From NCBI RefSeq assembly GCF_914484835.1, contig NZ_CAJZAR010000043.1, forward strand, positions 124,001-188,000: 64,000 bases of DNA. Direction: 5' to 3'. The notes beneath the pieces were generated by a model. It saw only the letters and a list, made by a program, of their open reading frames with translations. It searched no databases and was not told where the DNA came from. Shown here in pieces: positions 53,976-63,170 of this stretch; position 1 is the stretch's first letter; each line of letters begins with the position of its first letter. This DNA is from Paraburkholderia tropica (lineage in GTDB: Bacteria > Pseudomonadota > Gammaproteobacteria > Burkholderiales > Burkholderiaceae). The translations under genes and the position numbers were made by a program.

Positions 53976-54524
53976 ATGCCCCGTGAAATATCCCACCACG
54001 CCGGTGCGGCAAAGTCTCGTTCCGCGAGGGCCGCTGACGCTCCCGATGCGATCAGTCTTTTAAAGCGCGACCACCAGGTGGTGAAAGGGTTTTTTGAATC
54101 GTTCAAGCAGGCCGCAGATGACGACCTCGACGCAAGGGCGACGTTCGTTCGACGTGCCTGCGAAGAACTCACGATTCACGCGATGATCGAAGAGGAGTTG
54201 CTGTATCCGGCCGCCAAAGAGGCGCTTGACGAAGACGACCGCCCCGACGTCGAAGAGGCCTATGTTGAACATTTTCTGGTCAAGGTGCTGATCGAGAAGT
54301 TTGTCACGCTGAAAGCGGGTGAACCTGGATTTGACGCGACCTTCAAGGTGTTGAGCGAGATGGTCTCGCACCATATCGAGGAAGAAGAATCCGAGCTTTT
54401 CCCAAAGCTCAAAAAATCCGGCGTGGATCTGGTTGAACTCGGGAAAAAACTCCAGGTTCGCAAGGATGCGTTGAATTCAAAGGTGCCGAAGGACACGGGT
54501 GACAACACAATGCGTGTGCATTGA
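53976..54524 (+). CDS. Hemerythrin HHE-domain protein
   Basis: The protein is 182 aa from ATG 53976, with AAGGAGAC upstream; the longer frame from 53916 has a poor start. The hemerythrin residues are clear: LLKRDHQVVKGFFESFK, CEELTIHAMIEEELLYPAAK, VEHFLVKVLIEKF and VSHHIEEEESELFPKL. This gives the His/Glu set that binds a di-iron centre. Bacterial HHE proteins bind oxygen or nitric oxide or buffer iron. This fits a low-oxygen or nitrosative-stress role among its neighbours. Confidence 0.9.
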   Translation: MPREISHHAGAAKSRSARAADAPDAISLLKRDHQVVKGFFESFKQAADDDLDARATFVRRACEELTIHAMIEEELLYPAAKEALDEDDRPDVEEAYVEHFLVKVLIEKFVTLKAGEPGFDATFKVLSEMVSHHIEEEESELFPKLKKSGVDLVELGKKLQVRKDALNSKVPKDTGDNTMRVH

Positions 54525-54660
54525 ATCGAAGGCGCGCGTTGCCTTTCGGTGATCGGTTACGGGCGATTTGGATGCTCGGCCGTCCTCGTGTGCTCGTGGC
54601 AGGCCGCTATGGCTACTGGCGCCCTTAACCCGAGCGCGCTTCCACGTCAGTGAGGAATAT

Positions 54661-54867
54661 ATGGCTACAGGGATTGTGAAGCGGTTCAATGACGCCAAAG
54701 GCTACGGTTTTATTACGCCAGACGATGGAATTGAGGACCTGTTCGCGCACTTCTCGCAGATCCAGTCGAACGGATTCCGGTCGCTTCAGGAAAACCCGAA
54801 GGTGACGTATGACGTGAAGTCGAGCCCAAAAGGGAAACAGGCGGCCAATATCAGTACGACAGATTGA
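54661..54867 (+). CDS. Cold-shock domain protein (Csp)
   Basis: The protein is 68 aa from ATG 54661. The RNP motifs are KGYGFI and DLFAHF within MATGIVKRFNDAKGYGFITP and GIEDLFAHFSQIQSNGFRSL. It is the full length of the CspA family. It binds single-stranded RNA and DNA as an RNA chaperone. The leader of about 135 bases between the hemerythrin gene and this start is long, as is usual for csp mRNAs. No thermosensor fold was worked out. Confidence 0.93.
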   Translation: MATGIVKRFNDAKGYGFITPDDGIEDLFAHFSQIQSNGFRSLQENPKVTYDVKSSPKGKQAANISTTD

Positions 54868-55055
54868 CCGGCTTCCCGCTTTCGAAGGTCTTCACGCACT
54901 CGCTGGTTTTTTTCCAGCCCGGAACTGCCGGATCCTGCGCAAGGGGTGTGGACAACCTTGAACTGGAAATGCATCCGGCGCCGCGTCGGTTGTAATCGGC
55001 GTGGCGTCGTTGCTTACGCTATTCACCCTCTATTTTTCTTGTTGGACCGGAAGCG

Positions 55056-56405
55056 ATGCCACATGTATTGATCGTCGATGACGACGCAGATACCCGCGAA
55101 GCGCTCGCCGCCGTGGTGGGCGAAGACGGGCTCACCACCGCCCAGGCCGGCGACCTGCGCGAAGCGCGCATCCAGCTGATCCGGCAGATGCCGGACGTCG
55201 TGTTCACCGATCTGAAGCTGCCCGACGGCAGCGGCACCGATCTGTTCCAGGACCTCGATCCGCGCTCGGGCGTGGAACTCGTGGTCATCACCGGTCACGC
55301 GACCGTGGAGACGGCCGTCGACGCGCTCAAGAGCGGCGCGATCGACTATCTCGTGAAGCCGATCAATCTCCAGCGCGTGAAGGCGATTCTCAACCGCCTG
55401 CCGCGCGCGGGCGACCTCAAGGCCGAAATCGGCACGCTGCGCGGCGAACTGCGCCGCATGGGCCGCTTCGGCCTCATGCTCGGCAATTCGCCGGTCATGC
55501 AGGACGTCTACGACCAGATCAGCCGCGTCGCGCCCACGCCCGCGTCGGTGATGCTGGTCGGCGAATCGGGCACCGGCAAGGAAGTGGCCGCGCAGACCAT
55601 CCATCAGCTGAGCCTGCGCCGCAAGCACGAATTCCTCGCCGTGAACTGCGGCGCGATTTCGCCGAATCTGATCGAATCGGAAATGTTCGGCCACGAGCGC
55701 GGCTCGTTCACGGGCGCGGACCGTCAGCACAAGGGCTATTTCGAACGCGCGAACGGCGGCACGCTGTTCCTCGACGAAATCACCGAAATGCCGATCGAGC
55801 TGCAGGTGAAGCTGCTGCGCGTGCTCGAAACCGGTCTGTTCATGCGAGTGGGCACGACCAAGGAAATCGAGACCGACGTGCGCCTGATCGCGGCGACCAA
55901 TCGCGATCCCGAGCAGGCCGTGGCCGAGGGCAAGCTGCGTCTGGACCTGTATCACCGCCTGAACGTGTTTCCGATCAACCTGCCGCCGCTGCGCGAGCGC
56001 GGCGAGGATGTCGAGCTGCTGGCGCAGGCCTTCCTCGACGAGCTCAACGAGCGCAACGGCGCGAAGAAGCAGTTTCCGCCTGCGGTGCGCGAGATGCTTG
56101 CGGATTATCCGTGGCCTGGAAACGTGCGCGAACTGAGGAACTACGTCCAGCGCGCACACATCATGTCCGGCAACGAATGCGATCTGACAGCGACAGTGCC
56201 TGTGCAAATCTCATTGGCGGGACGCGACATCGACCACAAGGTAACAATTCCGTTCGGTACTACGCTTGCAGACGCCGATCGTAAGCTGATTGAGGCAACG
56301 ATGGCGGAGCACGGGGGAGTAAAGGCTCGGGCCGCCGAGGTACTCGGCATTAGCGTGAAGGCACTCAACACACGGCTAATGGAGTATGGCGTGATCCTGG
56401 CCTGA
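55056..56405 (+). CDS. NtrC-type sigma-54-dependent response regulator
   Basis: The 449-aa protein has a REC domain with Asp52 (VVFTDLKLPDGSG), an AAA+ domain with Walker A GESGTGKE (169-176), the sigma-54 contact loop GSFTGA (216-221) and Walker B GGTLFLDEI, and a C-terminal Fis-type HTH (VKARAAEVLGISVKALNTRL). It activates sigma-54 promoters when phosphorylated. No cognate kinase gene lies next to it. In B. cenocepacia a regulator of this type lies in the low-oxygen locus; a similar role here is inference. The gene has the strong GC-rich codon use of a core gene. Confidence 0.93.
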   Translation: MPHVLIVDDDADTREALAAVVGEDGLTTAQAGDLREARIQLIRQMPDVVFTDLKLPDGSGTDLFQDLDPRSGVELVVITGHATVETAVDALKSGAIDYLVKPINLQRVKAILNRLPRAGDLKAEIGTLRGELRRMGRFGLMLGNSPVMQDVYDQISRVAPTPASVMLVGESGTGKEVAAQTIHQLSLRRKHEFLAVNCGAISPNLIESEMFGHERGSFTGADRQHKGYFERANGGTLFLDEITEMPIELQVKLLRVLETGLFMRVGTTKEIETDVRLIAATNRDPEQAVAEGKLRLDLYHRLNVFPINLPPLRERGEDVELLAQAFLDELNERNGAKKQFPPAVREMLADYPWPGNVRELRNYVQRAHIMSGNECDLTATVPVQISLAGRDIDHKVTIPFGTTLADADRKLIEATMAEHGGVKARAAEVLGISVKALNTRLMEYGVILA

Positions 56406-56766
56406 AACGTCCGATCTTGCGTCCTTTTCAGCGAGAGGTCACGCCGGGATCGGCTCTGGGGTCTGGAATACAGTCGTAACCGTGCGAGCGCCAGTGATAC
56501 GTTGTTGCGGTCTTGCCGGCGACTGAGAATCCGTTCACGACCGCAGCGGGCGCAGTGCTGCTCGTGTTCACGTCGCATCATCGCCCGACCCTGCGGTGAG
56601 GTACGGCCGGAATACGGGCGCGTGTGATGCGTATCTGACATTGCAGTAAGGCTCCGTCACAAAGCTTACGCATTGTCATGGCGCCGCCGTGCACGTGACC
56701 CTGCGCGTCCGCGTTAAGAGTAAAGCAGCCGAATTGTTGGTTGTGTTTTCTCTATCGGGAGCATGT
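56406..56766. other. Intergenic region, no supported gene
   Basis: 361 bases between the regulator and the mini-protein gene. No convincing open frame. Confidence 0.5.
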
Positions 56767-56904
56767 ATGAAGCAAGCCGCAAAGATTATTACCCTCATAG
56801 CAGTAGCCTGCGCTGTTCTCGCTCCGACTTTCGCGGAAGCGCACCCCCATCAAGTTTGTCACGTGGATGGCCACCACCATCGTGTTTGTCACATGGTGAA
56901 GTAG
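56767..56904 (+). CDS. HHHH-motif exported mini-protein
   Basis: The protein is 45 aa from ATG 56767, with GGAG six bases upstream. A signal-peptide-like start (MKQAAKIITLIAVACAVLAP) ends near AEA. The mature part of about 20 residues is rich in His and Cys (HPHQVCHVDGHHHRVCHMVK). The family is common in Burkholderiaceae and annotated only by its HHHH motif. The His/Cys content suggests metal binding in the periplasm; this is inference. Confidence 0.75.
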   Translation: MKQAAKIITLIAVACAVLAPTFAEAHPHQVCHVDGHHHRVCHMVK

Positions 56905-57793
56905 GCGCAGGGCGGCGCTAGTCGCGTTTGTTTTGTGGGGGCTCGTGGCTCTCCACGACGACGATGCGGGCGCGTCCGATATGGCCTGCTTGTATGGCAG
57001 AAGCCGTGCGGCGAGCTTCCGCAGCCGCCCCGCAACTGCCAGTCGAGTCACGGGAAACTAACGTCTGGTCCAGGCTGACATTGGGCTTCTTGTGATTCTG
57101 ACTGCTGCGACAACATCATTGCCGATCGCTAGCGAAAAAAACGCTGTAGCGTGACCGTATTTTGCCGATTAAAAATAGTACTTTCTTAGGGGCAAGCGGC
57201 GTCTCCCGATCCCTATCTAAACTGTCCGTTCTAACGCGAGATAACAATTCCCTTGCGGCCATTTCCGGCGCCATACCGTTCAGGGCGAATAGTTATCGCC
57301 GTCTTCGGTTAACTTCGCTTATCGAAATAGGCAACACATCACCGACATTCAATTTATAGCTGGTTGGAAAACCCTTCTTCGTGCTGAACCGCGCAGCTAA
57401 ACATAGTCGATGAATCGATTTAAGACAAAACTATGGCAGCATCGCAAGTCAGGCGTTAGTCGCCGCCAGAGCGCGAACTCCCCTGCATTATCAGGATGGC
57501 CTCACGTGGAATGTTATCTAATATATCAAGCAATGATAGAAAGATCCAACCATGCGCCGATTCGGGAAATTCAAATCAGATAAAACGGCCACCTTCTATC
57601 ATAAAATCGATGGGTCCGTAATAAATTATTAATATTTATTACTATTTTATAAAATTGCAAACTCATTTCTCGCAAATTGAACTCGAAAATTTTAGATACA
57701 ATTGTCATGTCATTGAGTTGGAATTGATTATTTAAACATTTGCTGCATCCTCATGGATCGAGTTGTGGGCCTCAATAAATACACGGAGATGAG
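56905..57793. other. Long gene-poor region with an AT-rich core
   Basis: In 889 bases no gene is supported. The part 57520-57760 is strongly AT-rich (TTATTAATATTTATTACTAT at 57624-57643), unlike all other DNA in the window. This is a possible foreign insert, promoter island or nucleoid-protein site. Confidence 0.6.
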
Positions 57794-58222
57794 ATGGCTT
57801 TGCCTATGTCGATCGGCATCCTTCTTTTCAGCGGCTTCCCGTTTCGGGATGTAGCCAGAATAGTGGAGACGTGTGGCTCAACGAGCCGGCCAGGCAATGG
57901 TGCGTGGGAGGAGCCAACCGACGTCCAGCGGAATATCCACTTCCTCTCGTTGAGCGGGGGGCGCGTTGTCAGTTCGTCGGGGGTGCACGTGTGGACCGAG
58001 CGAATTGACCTCGATAGCTCCGCAAGCGGTTTCCAGATGATGGTAGTGGCCAGTGGTAACAGTTGCGACCGAGCTTGGGAGGATGCCCGGCTGTGTGCAT
58101 GGCTGCGCCAGCAGAGTTTGCAGAGCGGTGTCGTTGCATCAATCGGGAGCGCTAGCCGTTTTTTCCCCTGCAGCGGCGGCCGGAGGCACGACAAAAGAGG
58201 TGCCGTTTCTCACGAGCATTAA
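57794..58222 (+). pseudogene. Remnant of a GlxA-like regulator (DJ-1/PfpI domain only)
   Basis: The 142-codon frame matches the N-terminal part of GlxA-type regulators: IGILLFSGFPFRDVARIVET, IHFLSLSGGRVVSSSGVHVW, FQMMVVASGNSCDRAWEDAR and LCAWLRQQ. The match fades near residue 120. The next frame continues PAAAAGGTTKEVPFLTSIKQ, which suggests a frameshift at about 58175. No AraC-type HTH domain follows. The gene is therefore broken or a decayed fragment. Confidence 0.5.
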
Positions 58223-58596
58223 GCAATACGGCAAGAAGCTGCACGAGATTTCGGTCGGAATGCGCAGCGGCGGAGTTCGACCGCGAAGCCGTCGAATGGC
58301 GAATTTCCTGCAAAGGCGAACGTCGCTTCGTGGCCGCGCACGGACTCATGCGTTTTGCATAGGATCGTCCGCGGATGATCGCCGACGACCGTCCCAAGGC
58401 GACCCTCTCCGGTCAGATAACTTTCTCCAAATCGGCCAGTCAGCCGGATTCAGGTTTTGCGAATTGTAGTGCCCATAAGCCGCCGTTGGCGACCTCACCC
58501 AATCGGGCCAAGAACGGTCAATCGACGACATTTTCAAACTCGTTGACACCCATTAGCGGACGGGGTGCCATTCGTCAGCCAATGCCCTCGAAAGTA
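58223..58596. other. Intergenic region carrying an inverted copy of the 62.8 kb repeat
   Basis: No gene. The minus strand of 58405-58525 is similar over about 110 bases to the plus strand of 62815-62925; GAGGTCGCCAACGGC is identical in both. See the entry at 62711-63170. Confidence 0.5.
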
Positions 58597-59226
58597 TCAT
58601 CGCCGGATCGCCTCGAGCGACCGGCTGGCGATTTCCGCAGTGCTCAACAACGATTCCAGCGGCACCGCATCGCGTGCCTGGATCGACAAGCCCTGGACGA
58701 CGCTCGTTATATATCGCGCCCATGCGGCGGAATCGACATCCGTCCTGACTTGCCCTTCCTGTTTCCCCCGCTCGAGTCTCGCTGTCGCCCTCTCGATACC
58801 TTCGGCGCGAAGTCGGCGTCCGTATTCGGTTAGCGCGTCGTCGCCTGGTCCCGCCTGCGCCATGGTGATCATGCAACCGGGCGTCGCTGGATTCTGGGAA
58901 AAAGCTATCGCGGCATCGTGAAAGAGCCGCATCATCGCATCGACAGCGTTGTCTTCCTGCTCCAGGGCCCGCGCACCAAAGCCACCAATCGTTGCCCGAT
59001 AGCGTTCCATCGCTTCGCGATACAGCGCTTCCTTGGACTCGAACGCCGCATACAGGCTTTGCGCTGAAATGCCCATTGCGACGGTCAGCATCGGAATCGA
59101 TGCGCCCTCGAAACCCACGGCCCAGAACACGTTCATCGCGCGCTCCAACGCGACGTCCCGCTCGAAAGCGCGCGGACGGCCCCGCGCGCTCCTATTTTTC
59201 ACATCGACCATTGTGGTATTGTCCAT
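58597..59226 (-). CDS. TetR-family transcriptional regulator
   Basis: The protein is 209 aa from ATG 59226. The HTH is in the first 70 residues (ALERAMNVFWAVGFEGASIP, MLTVAMGISAQSLYAAFESK), with the usual GRPRAFERDVAL start. The C-terminal ligand domain contains ATPGCMITMAQAGPG, which resembles the TetR_C_16/YcdC-like group of Burkholderia regulators. It diverges from the esterase gene at 59326; the 99 bp between them contain ATGGAATGGTCATTGTGACA, a likely operator. It probably represses both genes until a ligand binds. Confidence 0.92.
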   Translation of the reverse strand: MDNTTMVDVKNRSARGRPRAFERDVALERAMNVFWAVGFEGASIPMLTVAMGISAQSLYAAFESKEALYREAMERYRATIGGFGARALEQEDNAVDAMMRLFHDAAIAFSQNPATPGCMITMAQAGPGDDALTEYGRRLRAEGIERATARLERGKQEGQVRTDVDSAAWARYITSVVQGLSIQARDAVPLESLLSTAEIASRSLEAIRR

Positions 59227-59325
59227 GAGTCTGTATTATGGAATGGTCATTGTGACATATCTCGGGTCGAGCGGTGATCTTGCCTGACCGCGCCCTTTCC
59301 CACCGATGCAAACCGGAGCCTTTCC

Positions 59326-60327
59326 ATGCTGTTCGATTCGATAGCAGACTACTTCAAGCCGGAAGCGGTGTCGCAAGATACCATCGCGATAAATCAGCGC
59401 CTCAAGAAGATGCTCGCCGCCAGCGCCAGGCCGGCGGATCTTGCCGCAGCGCGCGACGCGTACGCTAGCGGTCGGCTAGGCATTCCCGTCGGACCACGCT
59501 CGACGCGCGCTCTGACGCGCGTGATCCCCGGTCCGCGGGGCGACATCGAACTGCGCATTCTGGTTCCGAAGGTCGTGCGCGGCGCTTACCTGTATATCCA
59601 TGGCGGCGGCTGGATGATGGGTTCGAATGATCTCAGCGATGACCAGCTTGAACTGATCGGACAGCGCGCAGGGCTCGTTACCGTCAGCGTGCAGTACCGG
59701 CTTGCGCCCGAGCACCCGTTCCCGGCGCCCGTCGACGATTGCGTCGCCGCAGCGCGCTGGCTGATTGCCAACGCGCAGAGCGAGTTCGGCGTGTCGTGGC
59801 TGGCGATCGGCGGCGAATCCGCAGGCGCACATCTGACTGCCGCGACGCTGCTGAGGCTGCGCGATGAGGGACTCGGCAATGCGTATCGCGCCGCAAGCCT
59901 GATGTACGGGTGTTTCGATCTTTCACTCACGCCGAGCCTGCGGCGCGCTGCGCCGGATACGCCCTTCGTCGATTCTGCATCGGTGGCGGCGATGGTCGAT
60001 GCCTTCCGCGCGAACGTCGAAGCACGCGACCCTGCGATCTCGCCTCTTTATGCCGACCTGCGCGGGCTGCCGCCGGCGCTCTTCTCAGTCGGCACGGCGG
60101 ATTCGCTTCTCGACGACACCCTGTTCATGAACATGCGCTGGCGGGCGGCCGGTAACGATGCGCAACTCCAGATCTACCCTGGCGGTATCCACGGCTTCAA
60201 TTTTCTCGAAGGCGAGCTGGCCTCGTCCGCGAATGAGAAAGTGGCCGATTTTCTGGATCAGCTAAACCTCGCGCATGTCGGGCTCCGCGCGATCGATCCG
60301 AAAGAAGCTCTGACCTGCAACGACTAA
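59326..60327 (+). CDS. HSL-family alpha/beta hydrolase (esterase)
   Basis: The 333-aa protein has the oxyanion motif HGGGWMMGS near residue 92, the nucleophile elbow GESAG near residue 164, and a His in GGIHGFNF; the Asp is probably in VGTADSLLDDT. This is the hormone-sensitive-lipase/esterase plan at its usual length, with no signal peptide. It is cytoplasmic and should cut short-chain esters. It is under the divergent TetR gene, and a broken monooxygenase gene follows 12 bp later. Confidence 0.9.
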   Translation: MLFDSIADYFKPEAVSQDTIAINQRLKKMLAASARPADLAAARDAYASGRLGIPVGPRSTRALTRVIPGPRGDIELRILVPKVVRGAYLYIHGGGWMMGSNDLSDDQLELIGQRAGLVTVSVQYRLAPEHPFPAPVDDCVAAARWLIANAQSEFGVSWLAIGGESAGAHLTAATLLRLRDEGLGNAYRAASLMYGCFDLSLTPSLRRAAPDTPFVDSASVAAMVDAFRANVEARDPAISPLYADLRGLPPALFSVGTADSLLDDTLFMNMRWRAAGNDAQLQIYPGGIHGFNFLEGELASSANEKVADFLDQLNLAHVGLRAIDPKEALTCND

Positions 60328-60339
60328 AAAGGACATCCT

Positions 60340-60640
60340 ATGACGTTACGAGACCAACCGGCCTACGTCATCAGGATGCCCGCGAAACCCGGGGCAGGCG
60401 ACAAGCTCTGCGAGTTGGCGGCCGCAGGCATGGAGAAGTCCGGGCTTCCGATCGTTTCATCATTCTTCGTGAGGATGGGGAGCCCGACGTCTTGTGGAAC
60501 ATCGAGGTATTCAAGTCCAATACGGCAGGGCGGCCCACGAAGACAGTCCGCTCGCGGACGTGCTTCGCGACGAGATTCTGCAACTTCTGGCTGAGCCGCC
60601 AATGCGTATTTCGGCCCGTCACTCCGCCGCCCCTATATGA
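60340..60640 (+). pseudogene. ABM-type monooxygenase gene with two frameshifts
   Basis: Three frames in order give one protein: MTLRDQPAYVIRMPAKPGAG (from ATG 60340), then DRFIILREDGEPDVLWNIEV (frame from 60450), then HEDSPLADVLRDEILQLLAE (frame from 60536) to a stop at 60638-60640. Joined, this is a small antibiotic-biosynthesis-monooxygenase (quinol monooxygenase) family protein. Two separate shifts make a sequencing error less likely, so the gene is probably dead. It was the second gene of the esterase operon. Confidence 0.72.
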
Positions 60641-61015
60641 GCGCACCGATGGCCACAGCGCGGCCGCAAAAAATCGAAGGATGATCTGTGACCGGTCAGT
60701 GCTATACCACTTGGCGGCTGCATCTTTTTTTCAGCCGCCGTTTGCACGCTGCTGCCCGGATTGGCTCAAGCGGGTCCGGTTCGGCAGGCCCTCCGCGCCG
60801 GCGGGCACCGACTCGCATGCTAATCGCACGAGGCACTGACCGGCTACAAGAAGTCAGTCGAGAATCCGGAGAGATCGCTAACAACCGCGTATTGATGACT
60901 CAACGGCCAGAGTTGATAGCATCGAGCACAAGTGCAGCGGCAACGGACGAATCGATTGATTCTCGCCTTCATAAGGCTCCATGGTCCTGTTCCATGTGTG
61001 AGGCACGCTATGCGC
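60641..61015. other. Intergenic region, no supported gene
   Basis: 375 bases between the broken monooxygenase gene and the convergent GST gene. Short frames here do not resemble known proteins. Confidence 0.5.
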
Positions 61016-61681
61016 CTACGCTACGGAAGCGATCCGGGCCGGAAACGACGGAAGATTCATCTGATCGAGCACTGGCTTGACGATTTGGAGAACATGCGTA
61101 AATGACGGCCTCGATGCCACTCGTTTGTGGAACCTGGCGAGGTTCGGGTAGGGTGTCAAATCGAATTTGAAATAGGGTTCCCAGCCGATCATCACGAAAA
61201 GGTAAGCATCAGCGACGGTGAAAGTATTGCCCGTCAGATACATTTGATGCGTCATCCGTTGCTCAATGTAGGTCAGCCTGCGGTTGAGGTTCTGGCGATG
61301 TATTTCTTTCGCAACTTCGGGCATATTCGGGTGGAACAACGGTCCGATAGTTTTGTGGACATCGGCGCCCACGTAGCTCAACCACTCCATGACGCGATAG
61401 CGTGCCAGTCTGCCTGGCTCTGGAATCAAGCCGGATTCGGGTTTCAGATCGGCGATGTACTGAAGGATGACGCCGATCTCGGTCAACAGTTCCCCGGAGT
61501 CGAGCCTGAGCGCCGGCACTCCATTCTTGGGGTTCACACTAGCGAATGGCGTTCCGTCCGTGATCAGTACATGAGGTTGCGCGTAGATGTCGACAAACTC
61601 GATTTCATGCGTGATGCCCAGTTCAAGCAGAACCATGTGAGCTGCGTTCGAGCACGCGAGTGGCGAGGTGTACAGGACCAT
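61016..61681 (-). CDS. Glutathione S-transferase family protein
   Basis: The protein is 221 aa from ATG 61681, with GGAG seven bases upstream; a longer frame to 61783 enters the operator repeats. The thioredoxin-like N-terminal domain has YTSPLACSNAAHMVLLELGI, VNPKNGVPALRLDSGELLTE and IGVILQYIAD. The helical C-terminal domain has NTFTVADAYLFVMIGWEPYF. The SPLACSNA start resembles beta-class GSTs, where a Cys contacts glutathione. It detoxifies electrophiles. It diverges from the AraC-type gene, which probably controls it. Confidence 0.9.
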   Translation of the reverse strand: MVLYTSPLACSNAAHMVLLELGITHEIEFVDIYAQPHVLITDGTPFASVNPKNGVPALRLDSGELLTEIGVILQYIADLKPESGLIPEPGRLARYRVMEWLSYVGADVHKTIGPLFHPNMPEVAKEIHRQNLNRRLTYIEQRMTHQMYLTGNTFTVADAYLFVMIGWEPYFKFDLTPYPNLARFHKRVASRPSFTHVLQIVKPVLDQMNLPSFPARIASVA

Positions 61682-61743
61682 CAATTTTCTCCGACTTTGT
61701 TGTTCAAGGTGAACAGCCAGATTAAATGAGATGTTTCTTGATG

Positions 61744-61784
61744 GATGTGCCGATACAATCAACTGATGTGCTGATCCAATCAAC
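61744..61784. promoter_or_regulatory. Tandem direct repeat, probable AraC-type operator
   Basis: GATGTGCCGATACAATCAAC at 61744-61763 and GATGTGCTGATCCAATCAAC at 61765-61784 match at 18 of 20 bases, with 21-bp spacing (two helical turns). They lie between the divergent GST and AraC genes, as expected for half-sites bound by an AraC/XylS dimer. Confidence 0.7.
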
Positions 61785-61834
61785 GTGATTCAAGCTTTTG
61801 GCCGAATCTGCTAGATCCATGTTCGAGTTTTGTT

Positions 61835-62710
61835 ATGAGCGCCGATACCCGAATCCAAAGGAAGATCTGGTCGAGAAAGGATGTGGGGTTGACTGCGTCA
61901 GTTCGTCAACGAAACGATTTACTCGTCCATACTTTCGTCACAGATCATCCGTCGCTGATCTTACTAAGACGTGGTCGAAAAATCATCAGGATGAGCGGCA
62001 AAAAGATCGTTTTGTTACCTGGTGATGCCGTGGCCGTCGCGCCGGGTACCATCTGCGATGTCCAAAACGAAACTGAGCGCGAAGAGTTTGAATCTACCTG
62101 GGTCGTCTGCGCGGATATGATCCTTTCACGATTCGAAAGCGCACGCCCTACCCACAAGAGGCTAAAAAGCGCTGTTGCTCTGAAGAACCTGGGCGACGAG
62201 TTCGTGCAGTCATTTGAGCGTTCCGTACAAGCCATTGTTACGCCTGAGCGCATTCCCGACATCGTTGCCGATCACCGCATGCAGGAACTGCTGGCTTGGC
62301 TCGCACATACCGGACTGGTCTTCACTGCGGACACACCGTCCGATCTTCAACGGAAGGTGCGTCTCATGGTCGGAGCCGCACCGGAAAGGCCTTGGATTTC
62401 AAGAGATCTGGCGCAATCTCTTGCCATGAGCGAAGCGACTTTCAGGCGTCGCCTTGCCGATCAGGGGCAATCTTTCAACGAAATTCTGATTGATGTGCGA
62501 ATGTCGACAGCGCTTACGCTCTTGCAGGTAACGGATCGTCCGGTTGCGGAAATTGCATATCAGGTCGGCTATGAATCGGCATCTCGTTTTTCGGTTCGGT
62601 TCAAGAAACGTTTCGGCTTTTCACCAATGGCTGCCAGGGGCGTCCCATCACAGCTTCATACGCCATCGGGCGTACCACGGATGTTCAACGACCGCTCTCG
62701 GAGAGTCTGA
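61835..62710 (+). CDS. AraC-family transcriptional regulator
   Basis: The 291-aa protein has an N-terminal cupin-like sensor region (HPSLILLRRGRKIIRMSGKK, LLPGDAVAVAPGTICDVQNE). The C-terminal double HTH has RDLAQSLAMSEATFRRRLAD and the AraC signature VAEIAYQVGYESASRFSVRF KKRFG FSP (residues 232-258). The N-terminal part is shorter than in the ToxT/GadX group but similar in plan. It diverges from the GST gene with tandem operator-like repeats between them and is its likely activator. Confidence 0.92.
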   Translation: MSADTRIQRKIWSRKDVGLTASVRQRNDLLVHTFVTDHPSLILLRRGRKIIRMSGKKIVLLPGDAVAVAPGTICDVQNETEREEFESTWVVCADMILSRFESARPTHKRLKSAVALKNLGDEFVQSFERSVQAIVTPERIPDIVADHRMQELLAWLAHTGLVFTADTPSDLQRKVRLMVGAAPERPWISRDLAQSLAMSEATFRRRLADQGQSFNEILIDVRMSTALTLLQVTDRPVAEIAYQVGYESASRFSVRFKKRFGFSPMAARGVPSQLHTPSGVPRMFNDRSRRV

Positions 62711-63170
62711 GGGGCCGCTTGGTCGCCTACGGAAATCTACCGTTCGTAGCTATCGACGGTGGCCATGCGCATCCTGAGAACTTCCGCACGCGGCCAGAGA
62801 AAGTCTTCCGATGGATTGCTCATGATGGTCGCTTGGCTGAGGTCGCCAACGGCCGCTTCCCGGCACTTCAGTTCGCAAACATGGAGTCGAGTGACTGACC
62901 GCTTTGGAGAGGGCCGGCTGACCGAAATGGGTCGGGCTGCGTCCGTCAGCTCGTCAAACTCATCGCAGGAAAGCGGCCAGTGAATTTGGCTGCCCGGGAG
63001 CAGCCAGTCGACAGTGCGTACTCCCGACCCACTGCGGCCGCTCGTGCCTGAAACGAGGGGGCGTCAGTTCACGGCCCAAAAGCAGACAGCCATGCAGCAT
63101 TCGATAAAAGCAGCGATAGAATGCGACGTCTCCGTTGAATTGATCGCTGGCTCGATAGCTGGGACGCGAC
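62711..63170. other. Gene-free region with an intergenic repeat
   Basis: 460 bases without a supported gene. Bases 62815-62925 are a diverged copy (about 70 percent by eye) of the minus strand of 58405-58525. A further stretch (62980-63080, TGCGTACTCCCGACCCACTG) looks like non-coding decayed sequence of the type often found between Burkholderia genes. Confidence 0.5.

Noticed and set aside
55023..56207. 394-codon minus-strand frame
   Set aside because: It is opposite the NtrC-type regulator; there is no protein pattern.
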